From positions 1 to 28,932 of the forward strand of contig CALVIK010000074.1 of NCBI GenBank assembly GCA_944329545.1: a stretch of DNA of 28,932 nt. Direction: 5' to 3'. The notes beneath the pieces are model-generated. The model was not told the origin of the DNA and searched no databases. It was given only the letters and a program-made list of their open reading frames with translations. Both the position numbers and the translations under genes were made by a program. Positions 1 through 7,604 of this stretch are shown here, piece by piece; the stretch's first letter is position 1, and the number at the start of each line of letters is the position of its first letter. The DNA is from an uncultured Bacilli bacterium (GTDB lineage: Bacteria > Bacillota_I > Bacilli_A > RF39 > UBA660).

Positions 1-1764
1 TATTTTTTCTTCATAATCTGGATCAAGCATTCCTTTCATAGCTGCTTCAATTTCTTCCACGACTTTATAAATTATATCGTAAAGTCTAATTTCTACACCA
101 GTTTGTTTAGCTTTTTCTTTTATTACATTATTCGGTCTAATATTAAAGCCAACTATAATGGCATCAGAAGCTTTTGCTAAAACAATGTCGCTTTCTGTTA
201 TGCCACCAACACTGCTACGAATAACATTAACGCGAACGCCTTCAACTTCAATTTTTGAGAGCGAGTTTTTAACAGCTTCGGCTGACCCATTTACATCAGC
301 TTTAATAATAATATTAATTTCTTTTAAGCCTTCACCTATCTTGGCAAATAAATCATCTAAAGTAACCGCCGCTTGTTGATGATTAGCACGAAGTCTTGCT
401 TTTGTTTTTCGCGTTTCCGCAATATTTTTAGCTTCTTTTTCCGATTCAAAGGCCATAAATTTATCGCCAGCGCTAGGTACTTCACTAATACCCGTAATTT
501 CCACTGGTGCTGAAGGTAACGCTTCGGTTATTTCTTCGCCTTTATCATTTTTTAATGTTCTAATTTTACCAAAGGAGTTACCAACGACAATCGGATCGCC
601 TAATCTTAGGGTTCCATTTTGGACAAGCACCGTTACAATAGAACCAACTTGTTTATTAAGCCGAGATTCAATAACCGTTCCCATAGCATATCTATGAGGA
701 TTAGCTTTTAAATCAGCAAGTTCAGCTATTAAAAGAATATTTTCTAATAGTTCGTTAATACCTTCCCCTGTTGCCGCCGAAATTTTGGTAAACAGAGTAT
801 CGCCACCCCACTGTTCTGGCATTAAACCATAATCAGCAAGTTCTTGCATTACTCGATCAGGATTAGCTTCTGGTTTATCCATTTTATTAATAGCTACTAT
901 TATTGGAACACCAGCCGCTTTGGCATGATCAATCGCTTCCTTAGTTTGCGGCATAACTCCATCATCAGCAGCTACTATAATAATAACGATATCAGTTATA
1001 CTGGCTCCACGGGCGCGCATTTCCGTAAAAGCTGCATGACCTGGGGTATCAATAAAAGTTATTAATTTATCATTACAAGTTACTTGATAAGCTGATATTG
1101 CTTGAGTAATACCACCAGCTTCTGTCGATACAACATCTGTTTTTCTAATCGCATCAAGCAAGGTTGTTTTCCCATGATCAACATGACCCATAATTGTTAC
1201 AACTGGTGGTCTGGAAACTAAGTCTTTTTCATCATCAATAATTTCATATTCTTCAAAATTAGTAATATCAGCTTCTTCTTCTTTTTTTAATTTTTTTCCA
1301 TAATCATCAACCAAAACCTCAGCGTTTTCAAAGGAAATTGGACTATTAATATTAACCATAAGTCCTAAAGAGAAAAGTTTTTTAATAAGTTCTGAACTTT
1401 GAACTTTAAGTTCTTCTGCTAAAGAGCCAATTGTCATATTTTCTTTATATAAAACAACATTATCATTATTTGCTTTATTACTTTGTAATTTTTCTTTGCT
1501 TTTATACATTTCTTTTTTCTTTTGCGCTATATTTTCTTTGTTAACAGTTTTTACTTTTTCTTTTTGTTTTTTTGGTTTCACAGGTTTAACAATTTCTTCT
1601 TGAATTTCTTCTTCTTCATCCATACTATTATCTAAAATGATAATAGCCTCTTCATCTAGTAAATCCTCAGCATTATTTACAGGGATATTAAGTTCTTTAC
1701 ATTTATTCAAAACTGATTCAACAGTTCTATTTATATCTTCGGCATATTCTTCTACACTCATCAT
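1..1764 (-). CDS. infB: Translation initiation factor IF-2, C-terminus beyond the left edge
   Basis: IF-2 is the GTPase that brings initiator tRNA to the 30S subunit and promotes 50S joining. The frame is open from ATG at 1764 to the window edge, giving the first 588 residues. Visible parts: an acidic/lysine-rich N-terminal linker; an IF2_N-like stretch near residues 105-150; G1 motif GHVDHGKT at about 193-200; DTPGH; NKMD near 292; then the beta-barrel domain and the start of the C-terminal domains. GAGGTG lies 6 nt before the ATG; a second ATG follows directly and could also serve. It is the last gene of the rimP-nusA-ylxR-dCMP deaminase-infB cluster, 18 nt after the deaminase stop. Identification is firm; only the distal part is missing. 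Confidence 0.97.
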   Translation of the reverse strand, partial: MMSVEEYAEDINRTVESVLNKCKELNIPVNNAEDLLDEEAIIILDNSMDEEEEIQEEIVKPVKPKKQKEKVKTVNKENIAQKKKEMYKSKEKLQSNKANNDNVVLYKENMTIGSLAEELKVQSSELIKKLFSLGLMVNINSPISFENAEVLVDDYGKKLKKEEEADITNFEEYEIIDDEKDLVSRPPVVTIMGHVDHGKTTLLDAIRKTDVVSTEAGGITQAISAYQVTCNDKLITFIDTPGHAAFTEMRARGASITDIVIIIVAADDGVMPQTKEAIDHAKAAGVPIIVAINKMDKPEANPDRVMQELADYGLMPEQWGGDTLFTKISAATGEGINELLENILLIAELADLKANPHRYAMGTVIESRLNKQVGSIVTVLVQNGTLRLGDPIVVGNSFGKIRTLKNDKGEEITEALPSAPVEITGISEVPSAGDKFMAFESEKEAKNIAETRKTKARLRANHQQAAVTLDDLFAKIGEGLKEINIIIKADVNGSAEAVKNSLSKIEVEGVRVNVIRSSVGGITESDIVLAKASDAIIVGFNIRPNNVIKEKAKQTGVEIRLYDIIYKVVEEIEAAMKGMLDPDYEEKI

Positions 1765-1782
1765 ACTATGCACCTCGTTTCT

Positions 1783-2259
1783 TTATAATTTTATTTCAAT
1801 TATCTTACCTTCACTTTCATACTTACGATATTTAACTTTAGCCTCATCAAATAAAGCTTTTGCGACTTTATTGGCGTCAGTTCCATTATATTTATCTTCT
1901 TTATAAATAACTTCTTTTATTCCAGCTTGAATGATAGCCTTCGCACATTCATTACAAGGAAATAATGTCACATATAATTTTGCCCCTTTAACATTACCGC
2001 GTCTTAGTAAAATAGCATTTAACTCAGCATGACAGACTCTAGCATATTTTGTTTCTAAAAATGCTCCCTCTCTTTTCCAAAATTCACTATCGTCAGTACA
2101 TCCTCTTGGAAAACCATTATAACCCACTGATAAAATTTCATTATCTTCACCGACAATGCAAGCCCCAACTTGCGTGGAAGGATCTTTACTTCTTTCTTTA
2201 GCCATTTCAGCTAAGCCCATAAAAAAGGCTTCCCAAGATATATAATTTTCTCTTTTCAT
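1783..2259 (-). CDS. Deoxycytidylate (dCMP) deaminase
   Basis: Zinc-dependent cytidine/deoxycytidylate deaminase fold, 158 aa, expected to convert dCMP to dUMP as the feed into dTMP synthesis. The zinc site is visible as CHAELNAI (His and catalytic Glu, near residue 76) and PCNECAK (two Cys, near 101). The N-terminal SWEAFFMGLAEMAKERSKDP and STQVGACIV and the GFPRGCTDD segment are typical of the ComEB/dCMP deaminase branch rather than tRNA or cytosine deaminases. Its ATG overlaps the ylxR stop by one base, so it is translated as part of the nusA-infB operon. That slot usually holds an L7Ae-like ribosomal protein (YlxQ), which is absent here. The specific substrate is inferred from the family. 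Confidence 0.9.
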   Translation of the reverse strand: MKRENYISWEAFFMGLAEMAKERSKDPSTQVGACIVGEDNEILSVGYNGFPRGCTDDSEFWKREGAFLETKYARVCHAELNAILLRRGNVKGAKLYVTLFPCNECAKAIIQAGIKEVIYKEDKYNGTDANKVAKALFDEAKVKYRKYESEGKIIEIKL

Positions 2260-2516
2260 TAAATCATACTCCTAAGTTCATCATATATTTCTTTTGGAAT
2301 AGTAACTTCTAAATGTTTTTCTAAAACTTTGCTTTTTTCAGCTTTATTAATAACTTCCAAATCTTTTTTTAAATAAGCTCCATGGCCATTAGCCTTACCA
2401 CTTTCATCAACAATAACACCATCACTAGTTCTAACTACACGGATAAGTTCTTTTTTAGGATATTTTTCTCTAGTAACAACGCACATCCGCATAGGAATTT
2501 TTCTTACTTTATTCAA
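2259..2516 (-). CDS. rnpM: YlxR/RnpM family RNA-binding protein
   Basis: 85-aa DUF448 (YlxR) protein. The family diagnostic core is readable: IPMRMCVVTREKYPKKELIRVV at the N-terminus and a SGKANGHGAYL segment. The family consensus is GRGAY, so His replaces the usual Arg in this loop. YlxR proteins bind RNA; in Bacillus the protein (renamed RnpM) binds the RNase P RNA and modulates its activity. It overlaps the nusA end by 8 nt and shares one base with the downstream dCMP deaminase, so the three genes are translationally coupled. The family and genomic position agree; function in this organism is by homology. Confidence 0.9.
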   Translation of the reverse strand: MNKVRKIPMRMCVVTREKYPKKELIRVVRTSDGVIVDESGKANGHGAYLKKDLEVINKAEKSKVLEKHLEVTIPKEIYDELRSMI

Positions 2517-3660
2517 CGATACTAATTCCTAACTCTTTAGCTTCTTCAGTTGTTTTGATATCTAAAGTAAAATGTGTAAGACGGGCCGCTAATTTAACAT
2601 TAGAGCCTTTCTTACCAATAGCCAGTGACAAATTGTTTTTGTTAACAATAACTAAAGCTTCTTTTTTCTTTTCGTCAGTAACAAAGATATGAAGATCTTT
2701 AGCTGGGCTTAAAGCGTGTTCGATAAATCTTGCAGGATCACTATCATATGGCACAACATCAATTTTTTCACCATTTAATTCTTCAATGATTCTATTTATT
2801 CTACTACCTTTTTCGCCAATACAAGCGCCAACCGGATCAACATTAGCATTTTCTGAATAAACAGCTATTTTAGTTCTATTACCAGCGTCTCTGGCAACAC
2901 TATAAACTAGAATGATTCCTTCATTTATTTCAGGAATTTCTAATTCAAATAATCTTTTGACAAAGCCATAATGTTTCCTAGAAAGTAAAATAAGTGGCCC
3001 TTTAGAATCATTTTCAACTTTAGTAATATAAACTTTAATGCTAGAACCCATTTTAATTGTCTCGCCTGGAATAATTTCGCTTTTTGGTAAAACTCCTTGC
3101 GTTCTTCCTAAATCAATATAGTAATTACGCACATCTTCCATCGAAACAAGTCCGACAACCATTTCATCTTGTTTATCGGCAAATTCTTCATTGATAAGTT
3201 TTCTTTCAGCTTCTCTTATTTTTTGAACAACTACTTGTTTAGCTGTCGCAGCTGCTACTCTACCAAAATCCTTTGGTGTAACTTCTTCTTCAATAGTTTC
3301 GCCAATTTGAATATCAGGAACTATTTTCTTAGCCTCCTCTAAAGTTATATGAATACGCGGATCAAAATAAAATTCTTTTTCAATTTCTTCTTCATTACCT
3401 TCTTCGTCAGTAATAATTTCTGTTTCGTATTTACCTTCCTCTTTTTCCCACTCTTCATTAAAAACAACAGTTTTAAATGAAAATATTTTAATGTCACCAG
3501 TTTCTCTATTAATATCTACACGGACATTAGATAAAGAATGATAATTCTTTTTATAAGCTGATGTTAAAGCAAGTTCCATCGCGTCATAAATAATTTCTTC
3601 ATCGATACCTTTTTCTTTAGATAAAGTATCAACGGCTTTTTTAAACGCTTTACCATCCAT
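2509..3660 (-). CDS. nusA: Transcription termination/antitermination factor NusA
   Basis: NusA binds RNA polymerase and nascent RNA and modulates pausing and termination. The chosen start is ATG at 3660 (MDGKAFKKAVDTL), giving 383 aa. It follows GAAAGGAAGTGATTAAA. An in-frame ATG 11 codons upstream lacks a good site and lies inside rimP. Domains in order: N-terminal polymerase-binding domain (1-125); S1 domain with LGRTQGVLPKSEI; KH1 with VGACIGEKGSRI; KH2 with LAIGKKGSNVKLAARL. It ends just after KH2, with no C-terminal acidic repeats, as usual in Gram-positives. rimP ends 1 nt before the start codon and ylxR overlaps its end. Confidence 0.97.
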   Translation of the reverse strand: MDGKAFKKAVDTLSKEKGIDEEIIYDAMELALTSAYKKNYHSLSNVRVDINRETGDIKIFSFKTVVFNEEWEKEEGKYETEIITDEEGNEEEIEKEFYFDPRIHITLEEAKKIVPDIQIGETIEEEVTPKDFGRVAAATAKQVVVQKIREAERKLINEEFADKQDEMVVGLVSMEDVRNYYIDLGRTQGVLPKSEIIPGETIKMGSSIKVYITKVENDSKGPLILLSRKHYGFVKRLFELEIPEINEGIILVYSVARDAGNRTKIAVYSENANVDPVGACIGEKGSRINRIIEELNGEKIDVVPYDSDPARFIEHALSPAKDLHIFVTDEKKKEALVIVNKNNLSLAIGKKGSNVKLAARLTHFTLDIKTTEEAKELGISIVE

Positions 3661-3661
3661 T

Positions 3662-3910
3662 TTAATCACTTCCTTTCTCTTTTGAACAAACATCTAAAAT
3701 ATAACTTTCACTAATAGGATCGTTTTCATCTAAAATTGGATTGATAATTTTATTAGCTGCAATGCAGTCATTTAAATCAACTATACCATTTTTATCAATA
3801 ACAATTCTTAAAACATTATTCCCCTCTTCTTTTTGATATGTTATTTCATCGATAACAAAGCCAGCTTTTAAAACTTCTTCTTCTAAAAGCTTTTTAATTT
3901 TTTCTTCCAT
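3662..3910 (-). CDS. rimP: RimP ribosome maturation factor, N-terminal domain only
   Basis: RimP helps assemble the 30S subunit. This protein is only 82 aa, while family members are usually about 150 aa with an N-terminal alpha/beta domain and a C-terminal SH3-like barrel. The sequence matches the N-terminal domain: an initial helix ending in AGFVIDEITYQ, LRIVIDKNG, a VDLNDC helix and SESYILDV. It stops at CSKEKGSD, where the family normally continues SSPG(L)xRPL into the second domain. nusA begins 1 nt later, so there is no remnant of the C-terminal domain. Start supported by AGGAGGTAGGT directly upstream. First gene of the operon. Position and sequence support the call; whether the short form works is unknown. 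Confidence 0.85.
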   Translation of the reverse strand: MEEKIKKLLEEEVLKAGFVIDEITYQKEEGNNVLRIVIDKNGIVDLNDCIAANKIINPILDENDPISESYILDVCSKEKGSD

Positions 3911-3930
3911 ACCTACCTCCTACTATTATT

Positions 3931-3954
3931 AAAGAGTGGGAAGTCCCACTCTTT
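3931..3954 (-). promoter_or_regulatory. Perfect 10-bp hairpin in the rimP-nusA leader
   Basis: AAAGAGTGGG and CCCACTCTTT form a perfect 10-bp stem with a 4-nt loop. It lies between the probable promoter and the rimP ribosome site, 20 nt before the start codon. On the minus strand it is followed by only three Us, so it is a weak terminator for rimP. On the plus strand it has a six-T tail and could terminate transcription arriving from the left. It may be an attenuator, a stabilising 5' hairpin or an antisense terminator. Confidence 0.6.
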
Positions 3955-3973
3955 TTTCTGCATTTCTGCATTC

Positions 3974-3982
3974 ATTATATCA
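3974..3982 (-). promoter_or_regulatory. Extended -10 promoter for rimP-nusA-infB
   Basis: TGA-TATAAT read on the minus strand is an extended -10 element (TGn plus a perfect hexamer). No convincing -35 is seen 16-18 nt upstream. Transcription would begin near 3967 and include the leader hairpin. Confidence 0.55.
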
Positions 3983-4058
3983 CAAGTATATGTATTTTGG
4001 CTAGTCTTTATACAAAAAAATCGCAAAATCTAATTTTTCTGTAATTTAAAATATGAAA

Positions 4059-4075
4059 TGCACAAAAGTTGTGCA
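4059..4075. other. Short perfect inverted repeat
   Basis: TGCACAA-AAG-TTGTGCA, a 7-bp perfect stem, between the nrd terminator and the rimP promoter. There is no T-tract on either side, so it is not a normal terminator. It could be an operator or a chance palindrome. Confidence 0.4.
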
Positions 4076-4099
4076 ATAAACTTTATAATAGTATATAAT

Positions 4100-4125
4100 A
4101 AAAAAAACCAGTACACTTGCACTAG
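4100..4125 (-). terminator. Rho-independent terminator of the nrdDG operon
   Basis: Read on the minus strand, CTAGTGC-AAGT-GTACTGG forms a 7-bp stem with two G-U pairs followed by eight Ts. It starts directly after the nrdG stop codon. Confidence 0.8.
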
Positions 4126-4677
4126 TTAAATAAAAACATTTTGGGGGCGATAAATTTTGTTTTCAACAATTCTCTCGCCTTGATATTTTTCAATCAATAT
4201 CGGTTTTTGGGCTTCTAATGAAGCTTTAACATCAATAATTCTTTGATTTCTTGACCCTCTAAAATCAATATTTAAACTACGCTCTTTTAAAATAAAAGGG
4301 CCATCTACTAAAACATCAACATATTTTAATAATTCTAAAGCGTCTTTATTTTGCAACAATCTTTCAAAAGTAAATCCAGTATAGCACCAAACATCAAGAC
4401 CAATTTCTTTAGCATATTTTGCTATTTCCGTACACGCTTTAGCTTGAAACAAAGGATCGCCGCCAGATAAAGTTATCCCCTGCTGACCTTTTAATAAAGA
4501 TAATTCTTTTTTCACTTCATCAGTTGTCACTTCAAAGCCATCTTCAAAATTCCAAGTTCCCGCGTTGTGACAACCTGTGCAGTGATGCTTACACCCTTGT
4601 GTCCAAATAACAGTTCTAATACCTTCTCCATCAACTATACTATCTGGTTGCAAAGGGCTTGCTAAACGAATTTTCAT
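4126..4677 (-). CDS. nrdG: Anaerobic ribonucleotide reductase activase
   Basis: Radical-SAM enzyme (183 aa) that uses a [4Fe-4S] cluster and S-adenosylmethionine to install the glycyl radical on class III ribonucleotide reductase. The cluster motif CKHHCTGCHNAGTW (CxxxCxxC) is near residues 30-43, followed by a GGDPL segment for SAM binding and the short C-terminal half typical of NrdG. The N-terminal RLASPLQPDSIVDGEGIRTV is the usual family opening. The start ATG overlaps the stop of the preceding 54-aa glycyl-radical gene (TAATG), so the activase is translationally coupled to its presumed substrate polypeptide. A terminator follows immediately. Confidence 0.95.
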   Translation of the reverse strand: MKIRLASPLQPDSIVDGEGIRTVIWTQGCKHHCTGCHNAGTWNFEDGFEVTTDEVKKELSLLKGQQGITLSGGDPLFQAKACTEIAKYAKEIGLDVWCYTGFTFERLLQNKDALELLKYVDVLVDGPFILKERSLNIDFRGSRNQRIIDVKASLEAQKPILIEKYQGERIVENKIYRPQNVFI

Positions 4678-4841
4678 TATTTTTGTTTGACAATACCAGC
4701 AGTTCCGTGTTTTACTCTATCATGTTCTTCAGCTTTTTTAGCATTATTAAATCTATCAGTTGTCCCTACTAAATAACCTGTAATTCTTCTAATTCTTTCG
4801 AATCCAACTCCTTCTCCAACCTTTTTTTCTTCTGCCTTCAT
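4677..4841 (-). CDS. Stand-alone NrdD glycyl-radical domain, 54 aa
   Basis: This short ORF encodes the part that normally closes NrdD: FERIRRITGYLVGTTDRFNNAK at residues 14-35, then AEEHDRVKHG. RxxGYL is the glycyl-radical loop of class III reductases; Gly22 would carry the radical. The upstream nrdD ORF ends without any such motif. The gap is 9 nt after the nrdD TAG, in the same frame, with AGGAAGGTAGGT ahead of the ATG. The ORF begins MKAEEKKVGEGVGFERI, echoing the GEGVPIERI tail of nrdD, so the junction looks duplicated rather than simply mutated. I infer that it assembles with the main chain and is activated by NrdG, as GrcA/YfiD replaces the radical domain of pyruvate formate-lyase. Confidence 0.85.
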   Translation of the reverse strand: MKAEEKKVGEGVGFERIRRITGYLVGTTDRFNNAKKAEEHDRVKHGTAGIVKQK

Positions 4842-4850
4842 ATTTATTAC

Positions 4851-7148
4851 CTACCTTCCTAAATTTGTTAAATTAGCGTTTTTTATTCTTTCAATAGGCA
4901 CGCCTTCGCCTTCCTTGCGCCCGCAACCTGGGCAATAATCACCAATAACTCCAGTGTACCCGCAAACAGGATCTCTATCAACCGGATGATTAATAGCACC
5001 ATAACCAATATTATTATCGTGCATCATACGCACTATTTTTTCAAAAGCTTCGGTATTCATAGCTGTATCACCATCAAGTTCAACATAACTAATGTGTCCA
5101 CCATTAGTAAGTTCATGATAAGGACCTTCAATTTCTAATTTTTTCGCAATACTAATATTATAATAAACTGGCACATGGAATGAATTTGTGTAATAATCTC
5201 TATCAGTTACCCCTTTAATCACACCATAAATTGCTTTATCAATATTAGTAAATCTACCTGATAACCCTTCAGCCGGAGTAGCGATAAGAGAAAAGTTCAA
5301 ATTATATTTTTCTGCATACTCATCTGTTTTTGTCCGCATAAATTTAATAATTTTATAACCAAGCTCCCGTGCTTCTGTACTTTCGGCATGATGTTTACCA
5401 ATTAAAGCTTTTAAACATTCGGCAAGACCAATAAAGCCAATAGTTAAAGTACCGTGTTTTAAAACTTTTCGAAGTCTGTCTGTTGGTTTTAATTTTTCAC
5501 TATCAATCCATACGCCTTGTCCTAATAAAAATGGGAAATTATAAATTCTTTTGTTACATTGTATTTCAAATCTTTCTAACAATTGATCTTTAACTAAATC
5601 CATTTTTTCTTCAAGTTCCGCAAAGAAAGCATCTAAATCTAATTTTCCACTTACTTTACCATGTTTAATACCAATTCTTGGTAAATTAATTGAAGTAAAA
5701 GATAAATTACCACGACCTGGAGTAATTGCTTTATTTGGATCGACAACATTACTCATAACACGCGTACGGCATCCCATATAACCAACTTCTGTTCGATAAT
5801 CATTTGAATCATATTCTGCTAAATTAAAAGTAGAGTCGATAAATGAGAAGTTAGGAAATAATCTTTTAGCAGAAACCTTACAAGATAATTTAAATAAATC
5901 ATAGTTAGGATCTCCAGGATTATAATTCACGCCTTCTTTTACTTTAAATATGGAAATTGGGAATATTGGCGTTTCTCCATGTCCAAGTCCGGCATCTGTC
6001 GCCAATAAATAATTTTTCATGACCATTCTACCTTCAGGCGAAGTATCTGTTCCAAAATTAATTGATGAAAATGGTACTTGCGCCCCAGCTCTTGAATGCA
6101 TTGTATTTAAATTATGGATAAAAGCTTCCATAGCTTGATAAGTAATTCTATCAGTCTTAGCTAAAGCTTTTTCGTAAGCTAATTTGAATAATCTTTTTAC
6201 TTCACTACTTTCTTTAGCATAATTATCAAATTCACCCAAATCAATTTCAATTGTTTTTAATTTATCAATGTCTTTAGCAATTCTATCCATATTAATAAAA
6301 TTACCAAATTCTGAATATTCTAAGAAATCATTAATGCTTTGTTTAAATTGCTTTTTAAAAGTTTTTAAAACACCAGGCGCTAAATAATAATCAAAAGCAG
6401 GAATACTTTGACCACCATGTTGATCATTTTGATTAGCTTGAATCGCAATGGCAGCTAAAGCTGAATAACTCATAATATCATTAGGTTCTCTTAAATGACC
6501 ATGACCAGTTGAAAAACCACCTGTGAATAATTTATTTAAATCTATTTGACAACAAGTAGTTGTCCCCATTGGCATAAAATCCATATCATGAATATGAATA
6601 TCGCCATTTTCATGAGCATCCGCAAATTTTGTTTTCATTAAATAAGCTTTGGCAAATTCCTTAGAAACAGTACTACCATACTGAAGCATTGTTCCCATTG
6701 GTGTATCGCCATCAACATTGGCATTTTCTCTTTTTGCATCTTCTTCGCGGGCTGATTTTAAGCCTAAACCTTCAATTGATTTTAAAAATTTATGTTGTTT
6801 TTTTTCACCAAAGAAAATTTGTCTCGAAACATTTCTTCTTTCGCGATATTCAGAAAATGATTTATAAACATCTTCATAGCCCTCTTTTTGTAATTCTTCT
6901 TCTATCAAATCTTGAATTTGCTCTATTTTTATTTTACCTATTTTCGCAAATTCCTTTTCTATTTTGGCAATAACTGCATTGTAGACTTTATTAACATCTT
7001 CTTCATTATATTTATATTCTTCGTTTTCGACAATGCTATCAAAGCCTTTTTTTATAGCTAGCGCTATTTTGGTACCATTCCAAGTAGCTTTTTTCCCATT
7101 ACGCTTAATAACTTCTAAACTAGCTAATTTTTCTTCCACATCAACCAT
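4851..7148 (-). CDS. nrdD: Anaerobic (class III) ribonucleoside-triphosphate reductase, catalytic chain lacking the radical domain
   Basis: Reduces ribonucleoside triphosphates to dNTPs without oxygen. 765 aa. Residues 10-100 are an ATP-cone (VIKRNGKKATWNGTKIA), the allosteric domain. The catalytic barrel follows with DIHIHDMDFMPMGTTTCCQIDL, NLNTMHSRAGAQVPFSSIN, TPIFPISIFK and YMGCRTRVMSN. The C-terminal zinc site is visible as CGYTGVIGDYCPGCGRKE. The chain then ends EGVPIERIKNANLTNLGR and lacks the expected RxxGYL glycyl-radical loop, which is encoded by the next ORF (4677-4841). GGTAAACAG precedes the ATG and a promoter is visible 27 nt upstream. The operon is nrdD, radical domain, nrdG. 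The enzyme identity is certain; the two-polypeptide architecture is the unusual part. Confidence 0.95.
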   Translation of the reverse strand: MVDVEEKLASLEVIKRNGKKATWNGTKIALAIKKGFDSIVENEEYKYNEEDVNKVYNAVIAKIEKEFAKIGKIKIEQIQDLIEEELQKEGYEDVYKSFSEYRERRNVSRQIFFGEKKQHKFLKSIEGLGLKSAREEDAKRENANVDGDTPMGTMLQYGSTVSKEFAKAYLMKTKFADAHENGDIHIHDMDFMPMGTTTCCQIDLNKLFTGGFSTGHGHLREPNDIMSYSALAAIAIQANQNDQHGGQSIPAFDYYLAPGVLKTFKKQFKQSINDFLEYSEFGNFINMDRIAKDIDKLKTIEIDLGEFDNYAKESSEVKRLFKLAYEKALAKTDRITYQAMEAFIHNLNTMHSRAGAQVPFSSINFGTDTSPEGRMVMKNYLLATDAGLGHGETPIFPISIFKVKEGVNYNPGDPNYDLFKLSCKVSAKRLFPNFSFIDSTFNLAEYDSNDYRTEVGYMGCRTRVMSNVVDPNKAITPGRGNLSFTSINLPRIGIKHGKVSGKLDLDAFFAELEEKMDLVKDQLLERFEIQCNKRIYNFPFLLGQGVWIDSEKLKPTDRLRKVLKHGTLTIGFIGLAECLKALIGKHHAESTEARELGYKIIKFMRTKTDEYAEKYNLNFSLIATPAEGLSGRFTNIDKAIYGVIKGVTDRDYYTNSFHVPVYYNISIAKKLEIEGPYHELTNGGHISYVELDGDTAMNTEAFEKIVRMMHDNNIGYGAINHPVDRDPVCGYTGVIGDYCPGCGRKEGEGVPIERIKNANLTNLGR

Positions 7149-7174
7149 CTGTTTACCTCCCTATCTTTATACTA

Positions 7175-7203
7175 ATTATGGCACATCAAAATCAAAAGGT
7201 CAA
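7175..7203 (-). promoter_or_regulatory. Promoter of the nrdD operon
   Basis: On the minus strand TTGACC, 17-nt spacer, CATAAT. Both hexamers are close to the sigma-A consensus and the start would lie about 20 nt before the nrdD ATG. Confidence 0.7.
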
Positions 7204-7544
7204 GAGAAAATGTTCGTTTTTTTTAAAAATTTTTTTTGCTTTTTTATAAGCCTTTTGTTTCTGCGGTTTTTTTAAAAAATTAACTTTTCAAAAACTTTAC
7301 ATTTTTTATTTTTTTAATTTTTTGACATTTTGGCAAAAAACATTTTTTACTGTTTTTGAAAGTTTATCCTTTAAAAACAACGGTTTATCAGTTTTTTTGA
7401 TAATGTTACTTTTTTCTTTGTTCTTTAAAAAAATAAAAATTTATTATTTTTAGTTTTTTTGTTTTGTAACTTTTTATTATTTTTAGATTTTGTTACTTTT
7501 TTGTTTTAAAGAAAACTAAAAGGCAAAAATGTTCGCTTTTTCTC
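7204..7544. other. T/A-homopolymer-rich divergent intergenic region
   Basis: About 340 bases with no credible gene, dominated on the plus strand by runs of T. Two copies of ATGTTCG followed by T-rich sequence lie at 7210-7216 and 7529-7535, next to the -35 of the nrdD promoter and just upstream of the deacetylase promoter. The half-site resembles one arm of a Gram-positive LexA box (GAAC...GTTC), but the other arm is missing, so no regulator is assigned. Nothing else is recognisable. Confidence 0.5.
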
Positions 7545-7553
7545 TGGTAGAAT
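7545..7553 (+). promoter_or_regulatory. Extended -10 promoter of the deacetylase operon
   Basis: TGG-TAGAAT is an extended -10 element. Transcription would start near 7560, 45 nt before the start codon. No good -35 is present. Confidence 0.45.
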
Positions 7554-7604
7554 ACTAGCTTGTATATTACTATTTTTATTACATATAATTATTTAGGTGA
7601 GATA

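Noticed and set aside
4839..4853. NrdD split as a simple nonsense mutation or frameshift
   Set aside because: The two ORFs are in the same frame, but a ribosome site and a new N-terminus lie between them and the GEGVxxERI segment is present twice. Removing the stop alone would leave a duplicated linker, so separate cistrons fit better. A sequencing error is not fully excluded.
7033..7275. Plus-strand ORF over the nrdD start and promoter
   Set aside because: Antisense to the well-supported nrdD N-terminus and runs into homopolymer T; no ribosome site.
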